A stretch of DNA of 64,000 bases. Origin: Isoetes taiwanensis (Eukaryota > Streptophyta > Lycopodiopsida > Isoetales > Isoetaceae). Numbering within the stretch: the first letter of the stretch is position 1; the number at the start of each line of letters is the position of its first letter. Both the position numbers and the translations under genes were made by a program. Shown here piece after piece: positions 56,440 through 64,000 of the stretch. The stretch spans positions 10,077,641-10,141,640 of the forward strand of contig JAJEKV010000033.1 of NCBI GenBank assembly GCA_021234155.1, read 5' to 3'. The notes beneath the pieces were generated by a model that saw only the letters and a list, made by a program, of their open reading frames with translations, did not search any database and was not told the origin of the DNA.

Positions 56440-57170
56440 GGCATAGGAGAGATCAGTATTAGGAATGGGCACATTCGGCTGCTAGAATGGAATAAACAGC
56501 TCTTCTTAAGAAACTATTGAAAACAGTATAATTGAGATCTAAGCATATATATCAATCTCATAAGTTAAGCCTGAATATTTTCACATGTATGCATGCCAAG
56601 CAATGTTGTTGTGCTATTCTATGAGATTTGATCTTCTAACTGCCATATGCGAAGAAGTCCCGAAAATATGTGACTGTTTCCAGGGTTAATGTTACATCCT
56701 AAGGCACACAGCACTGCAACCGACAGTTGAAGATCCAGAAATTGGAGGTTCAATTCCATCCCATTCTGCCAATCACTTTAGAACCTATTTGATTCCAATT
56801 TCAAGAGGTAAGTAAATTTGATTTCAAATTCTGTTGCAAGGATGTTTTGTTGCTTTTCTTGTTTGAATTTGCTAAACAATTCAAAGTAATGAGCATGATT
56901 TCACAAAGTACTTTTGTCTGGCAAAATGTGTACTTTCCAAGCAGTATTTTCCTTGAGTCATTTTCAGCAAAGTAATGGAATTTGGAAAGTAATGCAGCTA
57001 GACTGCAGGGTAGATAAAAAATTCTGGAAATGCGAGAGAGGAGTTGCTAATGTCCCTAGCTTTTTTTTCATCTTCAGTCTAGCTTAATGAAGCATTTTTG
57101 TTAATATCTAATATGAATGTATCTTTCCATTGGTTATCTCAGAAGCCAAGCATTAATTGGTTTACTCACA
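56440..57170. other. AT-rich spacer
   Basis: No gene or repeat recognised. T-rich with short ORFs only. Confidence 0.35.
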
Positions 57171-57177
57171 AATGCAG

Positions 57178-57284
57178 GAACTTATCGATGCTACTTGTCC
57201 ATTGGAAAATTACTGGTTTGGAGAATGGGCTTCAAGAGCCCTATCAGGCCTGTTAGACTACTTTCAAGGATATGGTCAGTGCTA
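57178..57284 (+). CDS. Possible terminal exon, unknown gene
   Basis: Acceptor ttactcacaaatgcag is followed by 35 open codons (ELIDATCPLENYWFGEWASR, then ALSGLLDYFQGYGQC) to TAG. Protein-like, aromatic-rich; no family recognised. Immediately followed by the palindrome ttcttggt-ca-accaagaa and then the LTR primer site. Confidence 0.35.
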
Positions 57285-57307
57285 GTTCTTGGTCAACCAA
57301 GAACATC

Positions 57308-57319
57308 GCTCTGATACCA
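57308..57319 (-). other. Primer binding site, tRNA-iMet, of truncated element
   Basis: Minus-strand TGGTATCAGAGC lies one base from the end of the LTR at 57321-58928, showing that this is a 5' LTR of a leftward element whose interior is truncated about 25 bp further left. Confidence 0.75.
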
Positions 57320-57320
57320 T

Positions 57321-58928
57321 TGTGACGCTCCCTACTAAATATATGGCTCCCAGCCATACACTCCGTAGGAAATCCCTCATCCGGTCCTCCGACCGCACGG
57401 GCCCTCCGTCTATCCCGCACTCTGGGATCACCGTAGTGCGGGAAGGGGACACGAGGGTGTCTTGCGCGCCCTTCCCTTATGGGCTCCTATCACAGCGGAA
57501 GCATAAACATCGTCAGAACTAGCAATAACAATACATCGTACTACCTCGAAGGGTAGCTCATCCACATAACCATAGCTGCAAAGAACATACTCATATGCCA
57601 TAAAACATGATAGCTCCTACCCGTGGCTCCGACTCATAAGGAGGTCGACTGACTGGATAGGTCTCAAGATAGAGTAGACCGAGTCATGACAATGGCGGGG
57701 CTGGCTATAGACAATGGCTACGGTTGACCAGCTAGATCGGGCTCTGGCATGACTCTAGCCTTCCGGATATGCAATTCCATGGCATCACCCATCCGGACTA
57801 CTCCAGGTTGCATCTCCCCGGTCCGATGAGGCAGGAAGGGTTGCATCTCCCCTTCCCAGGGTCTAGAGGCTCCACGGGCAGCTAGAGAATCGTGGCGACA
57901 CACGATTCGTCCCCGACTTACCTCCCCAAACAAGAGCCAAGCCAACACTTGCAACTCTTGAGAGGCAGGGCGACACCATTGCCCCAGGAGGTGTCGGACC
58001 CATGCCCGGCCCACACGAAGTGACCGACCATAAGCCTAGCCCACTATGGGATCCCCAGTAGCCACGCTCAGCAAGGATCCGCCCTCCATATTGCCTCTAG
58101 CCCCGTTGTGTAGTGCTGAGTCACATCATAGCTCCCCCAGCTCGGTGGGTTCCTATGCACAGGCCGCAATAATAATAGGGACTAAAGGGTCTAACTAGGA
58201 GCATGACTATGTAAGGCTACTAGGTCTCTACCCCCCTTCCCAATACAAGAGGAGCAAACATGATCAACCATCATCACATCTCATCATATCATGATAACAT
58301 CATAAGAATATCTTAATCTAATCATACATATCTAACTTACAGTTAGGGTTCCTTGATTAGGGTTCAAGATGTTCAACAAGGGTTCTAGGAAGGCTCTACT
58401 CTAGATACAACATACTGACCCATCTGGAGTGCTAACTTCCAGATGAACTACTATGAACTCTACTCCACCTACCTGCTCCAGAAGCACTCCCTCCCAATCC
58501 TGGCGTCTCCATTGCTCCTTGACGTGGTCGAAGTCGTGCTCCCTCCACGATCATGCACACGCTTTGGGGTTGCTGCACCAGGCTATGCTACGACGAACGA
58601 TGCTCGAAACGGGGTTTCGAGCGCGTAGATGAGTGTTCAGGTACTAGGGTCAGGAAAGAGGTCTAGGGTTAGGGTTTGAGCCAATATAGGTTAGGGTCCA
58701 CATGGGATGCCACGTGGCACCATTAGGATGGGGCCGTGTGGCGGTTGCCCAATAGGATAAGGCCATGTGGAAAATGGGCCTTATCCTAAGGTTATCTAAG
58801 TTAAGCATTTAACTTAGATGTGCACCCATTACCACTTTCTAAGGTATACAAGGCTACAAAGGTAGACTTGTATAGTGACGGGTCCAGGAATATACGTATT
58901 TATGGCGTATATTCCTTGGAACGTCACA
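57321..58928 (-). repeat. ~1.6-kb LTR of a truncated LTR retrotransposon
   Basis: Bounded by TGTGACG (57321) and its reverse complement CGTCACA (58922-58928), with the initiator-Met primer site directly outside the left end. This matches a long 5' LTR on the minus strand. It is GC-richer than its surroundings. Near the right end a 10-bp inverted repeat (ggaatatacg/cgtatattcc, 58888-58916) lies next to the terminus. No gag or pol of this element is present. No 5-bp duplication brackets it, so it is not a simple solo LTR. Superfamily not determined. Confidence 0.65.
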
Positions 58929-60050
58929 TTTAGCCTTGGATTCATTAGGGCAAGCGTGTCTGTCGATTGCAAAATGAGTATGAAAATTTGAAAAAATGCT
59001 AGCAATAAGGAAATTGCTAGGGAATGTGGTGATCCTTAGGGAATTATCACGACAGAAGCAAGAAGTGATGGTGATAGTGAGAAGACCCAGCCTACAGCGC
59101 GGGGAATTAAAAGAAGAAAGAGAAAGTTGTGAAAAGAGGAAGAGGGAAGGACCCTTGGAATGGCAAGAGAGCCGAATAAAATCTAGGGATGGACCTTGAG
59201 AAATTACCATGTAGAGAAAACATGGAAGGAAGGACGTATGTCTAGAGGGAAAGAAGGAATTTCTCCAATAAGGCTTAAAAACCTATTGAAAGGAGTAAAA
59301 ATAATTGAATGGTGGAGATTGATCAAGGAAGTGAAGGGTGGAGATGAAGCCCTAAAGGGGCACGTTAAGCAGAAACGGAGGAGCAGATCGAAGGAGACTT
59401 GGAGCGGAAAAGGAGTGCGGTCGTGCTGTTCTGTTGCTGCCTCCCGCCATACCCAAATGGATCTGCTGTGCACAGAGATGAGGAGGAGAGGATAAGCCCG
59501 TTAGGGAACGGAAACACAAGAGGAAGAGGAGCCAGCAAATCCGATTGTCACAGAGTACCAGGCCGGAGTTGGGGCCGAATCCATGAGAGCCACTGAAGAA
59601 ATGATCTAGAAGACCACAGTGTTCAATGCTGAAGAAAACGGCTTGTACCAGGCCGATGGAATGATCTGAGGGCTGCTGGGGGTTGGAAGATTGGAAGATT
59701 TAGAAGAAATGCTGCGGAATCAATGGCAGTTGGAAGGAGATATTCGGGAAGGGCAGATATGTTGGAAGCAAACTCGTAATGGCTGGAGTAGTGGAGAAGC
59801 CCTTCTGTCAGAACGACCTGCGTATTTAGCAGAGATCAAGGAGGAATTAGATCGACAGAAAGCGGACCGAGCTCGAGAAGTTTAAGTGCATATCATGCTT
59901 TGTTGAAAAAGTACCCTCATCGAAGGAGGCCAGTTGCTCGACGAACATGGCCTGATGGTTGCGGCCAAGAAAGTACTCCGGAAGGGATAAAGGAAGTAGT
60001 AGCAATCTGCATAAAGAAGAATAAAAAAACCAGTACGGTGAAAATAAGTT
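58929..60050. other. Purine-rich region, no gene recognised
   Basis: Plus-strand ORFs of 60-99 codons rich in Lys, Arg and Glu (59196-59495, 59691-59885) look like chance products of purine-rich DNA or gag-like remnants. No zinc knuckle or domain seen. Confidence 0.35.
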
Positions 60051-60056
60051 ATGATA

Positions 60057-60330
60057 TAAACTATAGTCTGTTGGTAAGCATATAGGGTCTTATGTTAGTG
60101 GTCGTGTGTTCAAATCCCGCCTTGGCCATATGTTCCTATACGAATTTTTACTTTTTAGAAGTCTAATGACGTGGCAGGGCGTTAGTGCCATGAGGGCAAT
60201 CTGCCTAGGTGGCCAAGGGTTGCCATGTTGGCGATCTGCCTAGGTGTCAAAGAGTCATAGCTCATGGCCTTTGGCCACTATAAAGATGTGAACCTAGTTG
60301 GGGTTTTTCCAACTCGGATTAAGGACTTTT
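60057..60330 (+). mobile_element. SINE-like element with tRNA-type promoter
   Basis: A pol III A-box-like word (tagtctgttgg, 60064-60074) and a B-box (gttcaaatcc, 60109-60118) are 35 bp apart, as in tRNA-derived SINE heads. There is no full tRNA cloverleaf. The body that follows has a duplicated word (gatctgcctaggtg type, near 60200 and 60230). The 3' end is unclear and runs into LINE sequence. Confidence 0.45.
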
Positions 60331-60334
60331 ATGC

Positions 60335-61142
60335 ACTTGAAATAGGGGGAACCAAGGTACTAAACATGTTATATGCAGATGATTGATCAAGATGAGAAGC
60401 AATAGGAACAAACTAGAATGCATGCTTCACATACTGGAGGAATTCTATACAAGAACGAATCTAAAGAAAAAAACAAAGACTGTCATCTTTGGGAAATCAG
60501 GCAAGGAAGAGGAGGTCATTAGATATTTAGCGCAACCAGTGGATAAAGTAGAGGAGTACAAATGCCTTGTTTACAAAATACAAATTAAGAGGACATGGAT
60601 GCAGGATTTGGAAGAGAGATAGCAGATGGCAATAAAGAATTACTATAGAATGCAATCGCATTTGTGCAGAGCATATTAAAACAGACTGGGGCATAAAAAC
60701 ACAAATGTTTAAAATGACAGTGACACCAGCGATGCTTTATTGGATAGAAGTGTGGAGATGTAGCATGTCTACAGCTAAATGACTCAAGGCAGAGAAAGTA
60801 ATAAAACACTTCCAGTGCAAGGAGTGAGGAATAAAGAGATCGACACTTGTAGCACTTCATGAAATAAAGATACTGCCATTCGAAGTTCTTGAATTGAAAA
60901 GATCAGTCGTGTTCTTAGCCAGAAATATGGGCCATCAATCTAGGCATAAATTGATACAACAGGCTATAGAAGCCTCTAAGGAATTGTCCATAAACATTGG
61001 GGCAACGAGACCTCCAAGAACATGAAGCAGGATGGTGGAAAAGGGCACAAAATGTCTTCCCCAAAGAAGATAGGAAAAAGAGGAAATTATTTTGGTCAAC
61101 GGCTGTCTATACAAGGGTTGATCTTGATGCTTGGATTCAATA
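60335..61142 (+). mobile_element. Degenerate LINE reverse transcriptase fragment
   Basis: A second non-LTR element, different from the 20.5-kb one. The catalytic YADD region reads VLNMLYADD, with a stop immediately after it. Then come RNRNKLECMLHILEEFYTRT and NLKKKTKTVIFGKSG, and the block EEYKCLVYK. Downstream shifted frames give TQMFKMTVTPAMLYWIEVWR and HEIKILPFEVLELKRSVVFL, then EHEAGWWKRAQNVFPKEDRK. Such text is typical of the RT-to-C-terminus of plant RTE/jockey-like LINEs. Multiple stops; no poly(A) identified. Confidence 0.75.
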
Positions 61143-61857
61143 ATCAGATTACAAATAGTGGAGGTATTGGTCAATGGGTCTTTAGCTAGTTGAAACAACA
61201 CCCATTACTTTGTAATAAGGAAAGACTCATCATTGCTAATTTTGCATTTTATCTTCTTTGCTCTTTGATTTTGACGTGGAAGCTTTGCCATATAGATGAA
61301 GAATAAGTACTATGAGATAAATACTATGAACATGGCTGGTTAAGATTGTTAAAAGCTAGATTTTTTTCCAAAAAACTTGTGTTGTGGTCTGTTCGTCCAT
61401 CCTTGTGAACAAATTCATCCTTATGACATGACACGATTTTTCCTGAATAATTGCCATGAATGTAAAGGCTAAACCACTATAGGTAGAGCTATGGTATGTA
61501 GCTTTTAAAGTCTGGCCAAATGGCTCTAGCAGCTTTAGATAGAAGAATATTATTAGAGTTATACTAATTTGTAGTTGAGCTAGTCACTGACCTATGCTTA
61601 GCAGGTCACAATAAATCAGAATCGCTGATGGCCATATTAGAAACTGAGAATGAGCTTGCAGAATATTGAAACAAGGACCACCGGTAGAGCACCCCTTATC
61701 TTTGGCCATTATCTATCATCCAAGAATTATGAGCCTTTATTTGTTATGTTTATGCTCTTACGCTTTCTTCAGATTACTGAAACTGCTTAAACTTATAGAA
61801 TATTCTTGGAAAGTTAAATCGACTTTGCTGCTTGATGTCTGACATTTTGAAGTCATG
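61143..61857. other. Spacer, no gene recognised
   Basis: AT-rich, short ORFs only. Its last part may include intron or upstream exon sequence of the AIR-carboxylase fragment. Confidence 0.3.
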
Positions 61858-62485
61858 ATAGCAAAAGTGGGAATTATCATGGGGTTAGATTCAAACCTTC
61901 CTATGATGAAAGAAGCCGCAGTGGTAATGTTTAGTGATAACATACCTTATGAGGTTGTCCTCTATGTGATCCTCGTGTAAGATTTTTCAGCAGAGCTTGT
62001 TGATGAATTTGTATAGATCAAAGTTGTTTCAGCTCATTGTACCCCTTAAAGGCGCATCAAGCAGAGGTATTCAGGTCGTAATTGCAGGAGAAGGAGGTGC
62101 AGCCCCACTTGCCAGTTGAACTAATTATTATCTTGAATTTAACGTCTTCATATTGTTTAGCATATGCTTAACACATTCCTGTTGCTTAACTTTATTATTT
62201 GGTGTAGGAATGGTGGCATCCCTTACTACAATTCCTCTTACTACAATTCCTGTCATTGGTGTTCCAGTGCAAGGATCATCATTAGATGGTTATGATTCAT
62301 TGCTGTAAATAGTCCAGGTATGTTTTTAATGTGTATCCAGTTCCCTTCAATATTAGTCATATTTAATATTCCCTTGCAAAAATTAAATATAGATGGTATG
62401 CCAGTAGCTATCGTTAGCTACCGTTGGAATTCAAAATGCAGCTCATGCAGGCTTATTTGTTGCTCACACCCTTGGATCAAGTAAC
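61858..62485 (+). pseudogene. AIR carboxylase (PurE domain) pseudogene fragment
   Basis: PurE acts in de novo purine synthesis; in plants it is the C-terminal domain of a plastid PurK-PurE protein. Conserved PurE text is in order: VGIIMGLDSNLPMMKEAA and IPYEVV; VVSAHCTP; RGIQVVIAGEGGAAP (one inserted C breaks the HLPG that follows). After an intron-like gap GMVASLTTIP is next to an extra copy of TTIP, then VIGVPVQGSSLDGYDSLL, TAA, IVQ. A canonical 75-bp intron (donor gtatgt 62318, acceptor aaatatag) leads to MP and VGIQNAAHAGLFVAHTLGS. Introns are retained, so it is not a processed copy. Stops and frameshifts abolish function. Confidence 0.88.
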
Positions 62486-62940
62486 ACAAAATTGGCAGCT
62501 CTTTATTTTCCTTTTTTTTCCGATTTGTTTGCTTGCAGTGATTATATATGATCGACTAAGTGCAATTATGGAAGGATTACTAAAATAATTGTTGTCTATG
62601 ATTGCTCAGAAAGGCTGAAAAGGCTCCCTTTTGTGATGGAATTTTGAACTCGTTGGGCTGCATCATGTCAGCTAAATGCATGACAGGGGGATTAAGTGAA
62701 GTGCTGCGATACTATAATTTAAAAGTGACTTCTGGCTGAATGCTCAATCTTTTGCTTACCATGCATTTTGGAGATGCTAAATGGACTTGTTTGGGTTCGA
62801 TTCCCGAAAAAGCTTTTCTTAAATAACATGATCTATTAATGAAGAGAGAAAAATGACAAAAATTGAAGGTAGGATTGCCACAAATAAGACTTGCGATTGG
62901 GCACAAATTTGGCAATGGTATCATATACGTGCTCATAAAA
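62486..62940. other. Spacer with a tRNA-like B-box
   Basis: gggttcgattcccg at 62791-62804 is an exact B-box-type word, with tggctgaatgc about 62 bp upstream as a poor A-box. This could be another SINE head. No gene recognised. Confidence 0.3.
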
Positions 62941-62942
62941 TA

Positions 62943-63142
62943 GACATGTAGATATCACAAAAAGACCTAAATATTGACAAAATTTTGTTACTCAAATATT
63001 AAAAAAAGAAAAACTAGTTTGTCATAACTATATGACTGAATTGACATGTGGATGCCACAAAAAGATCTTAATATTGACAAAATTTTCTTACATAACTATT
63101 ACAAAAAGGAAACTAGCTTGTCATAGCTATATGACTGAAGGT
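62943..63142 (+). repeat. Two 100-bp tandem units
   Basis: gacatgtagatatcacaaaa / gacatgtggatgccacaaaa, then attgacaaaattttgttac / attgacaaaattttcttac, then cta(t)atgactga. Period exactly 100 (62943, 63043). They may be subterminal repeats of the adjoining CACTA element. Confidence 0.85.
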
Positions 63143-63227
63143 CACAATCATGTTGCAACAATAAAATATGCTCGTTATAAGTTGCGGAACAAAAGATATA
63201 AAATATGTTATAAAAGAGTTACAAATA

Positions 63228-63574
63228 TGACGCAAAGGATATTAACCTATGCAAGATAAGGATGCCAATGTGATGTAACAATTTAGTTGCATAGTTGAGA
63301 CTAATATGATAGAAAATATGACGCAGTTATTGAATAACTTGGATGTAAGCTCGACACAAATATGCCATGCAATTGCTACAAATGTAGTCAGTATGTCATT
63401 TTTGCGTTATGTAGCCTTGACGCAATACTTGACACAAAAGATGACGCCCATGCGACATCAAAGTATAGAACTTTTAGCGTCAATCTCGTGAATTTAATGG
63501 GCCTTTGAGAATACACACAGTGTCACTTTGTTTGACGCTATACCCGACGGAAAATACCTTATTTTGTTGTAGTG
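63228..63574. mobile_element. One end of a CACTA (En/Spm) transposon
   Basis: Read on the minus strand, the end begins CACTACAACAAAATAAGG at 63574, the standard CACTA-type terminus. The core word tgacgc (or gcgtca) is repeated at least six times in the adjacent 350 bp (near 63228, 63320, 63408, 63433, 63477 and 63524), as expected of subterminal transposase-binding motifs. No matching left terminus or transposase was seen, so this is a broken or partly captured element. Confidence 0.7.
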
Positions 63575-63835
63575 TTCCTGTTGAACTTTGAAGGAGAAAT
63601 TCTCGGCAAAATCTATAACAGAAACCACAATACCTTTTGGAAATGTTTGAAGACAGTTTTTAAATTGTTCTGCTTGCCACCTAGCTGTGTAATTATGTGG
63701 AATGAACTGCTTCATGACAGATTCAGCATGAGACATGAATTCTTTCAATGTTGTTGTTTTGTAGACTAGCCTCATGATATCCTTGGTCTTCTCTTTGATG
63801 GAGCCATCCTTTCCCACATTCCTTTTTATTGTCTC
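63575..63835 (-). CDS. Exon interrupted by CACTA end, unknown gene
   Basis: On the minus strand the frame reads VGKDGSIKEKTKDIMRLVY, FMSHAESVMKQFIPHNYTAR, then EQFKNCLQTFPKGIVVSVID and FAENFSFKVQQE. There it runs straight into the CACTA terminus, where the reading frame continues by chance. A further exon-like piece with a strong donor (GAGAAG followed by gtatgt) is at the right window edge. The DFAEN-type block resembles domesticated or transposon-related proteins I recall only vaguely, so no name is given. Probably disrupted by the insertion unless the transposon lies in an intron. Confidence 0.5.
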
Positions 63836-63933
63836 TTTAACTGCTTAGCCTCTGATTCATAGTTTCAGATTTAGTTTAAATAAGTTACATGTTATTTCAA
63901 ATATTGAATACAAATGCAAAAACAATGTACATA

Positions 63934-64000
63934 CCTTCTCAAAGTTCTTCCAATCGATTGTCCGAATAGCGCTCTTCTCCCTTGGACATCTTTTGAATTT
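63934..64000 (-). CDS. Partial exon at window edge
   Basis: On the minus strand an open segment (FKRCPREKSAIRTIDWKNFE) ends at a near-perfect donor (GAGAAG followed by gtatgtac). It continues beyond the window and is probably the exon before 63575-63835 of the same unrecognised gene. Confidence 0.45.

Noticed and set aside
57321-58928. Simple solo LTR
   Set aside because: A primer binding site lies directly outside one end and no 5-bp duplication brackets the LTR.
60057-60130. Functional tRNA gene
   Set aside because: A and B boxes are present but acceptor and anticodon stems do not pair; better explained as a SINE head.

Overview
This window is nuclear DNA of a land plant. The evidence is plant-type exon fragments with GT/AG borders (plastid phosphatidate cytidylyltransferase, glutamate-1-semialdehyde aminomutase, a CIPK kinase, a plant SHPRH helicase, an AIR carboxylase), plant transposon families (Ty3/gypsy chromovirus with an initiator-Met tRNA primer site, L1-type and other LINEs, a CACTA end) and long AT-rich gene-poor spacers. 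A TORNADO1/LRRK-like ROCO gene and the mosaic of degraded gene fragments suggest a large, repeat-rich genome, perhaps a fern or other seed-free plant. That placement is inference.

Layout. 0.1-1.1 kb: decayed Ty3/gypsy integrase. 1.1-8.8 kb: GC-richer anonymous DNA interrupted by an AT-rich block (3.5-7.3 kb) with similar CGGCGAAAAATC motif arrays at both ends. 8.8-15 kb: AT-rich spacer with a ~530-bp direct repeat pair and copies of a dispersed repeat family. 15.3-15.5 kb: an almost perfect fold-back with 81-bp arms. 16.6-18.2 kb: exon-like segments encoding a coiled coil and a RING-H2-like half-finger. 20.5-22.4 kb: 5'-truncated L1-like LINE with poly(A). 22.7-28.7 kb: exon-like minus-strand segments that may be one unrecognised gene, plus a nested-hairpin repeat family. 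30.5 kb: 210-bp TCTA microsatellite. 35-36.2 kb: two ~688-bp repeat units with a Helitron-like hairpin. 38.5-39.6 kb: CIPK and GSA pseudogene fragments in convergent orientation.

43.2-48.3 kb holds a structurally complete chromovirus on the minus strand (LTRs about 98% identical, 5-bp target duplication, primer site, polypurine tract), but its reverse transcriptase has lost the catalytic YxDD motif and several frames are broken. 49.8-51.3 kb is a same-strand mosaic of an unknown two-exon fragment, a CDS4/5 pseudogene missing its catalytic exons, and one SHPRH exon.

The one long intact gene is at 52.4-55.9 kb: a single-exon 1157-residue LRR-Roc-COR (ROCO) protein with a coiled coil. Its upstream region carries an inverted-repeat element with two G-boxes and two recent tandem duplications. 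Beyond it lie a truncated LTR, a tRNA-like SINE head, a second LINE fragment, an AIR-carboxylase pseudogene and a CACTA transposon end abutting an exon at the right edge.

Apart from the ROCO gene, the window is mainly decayed transposons and fragments of unrelated host genes. No operon-like or pathway-level organisation is visible.
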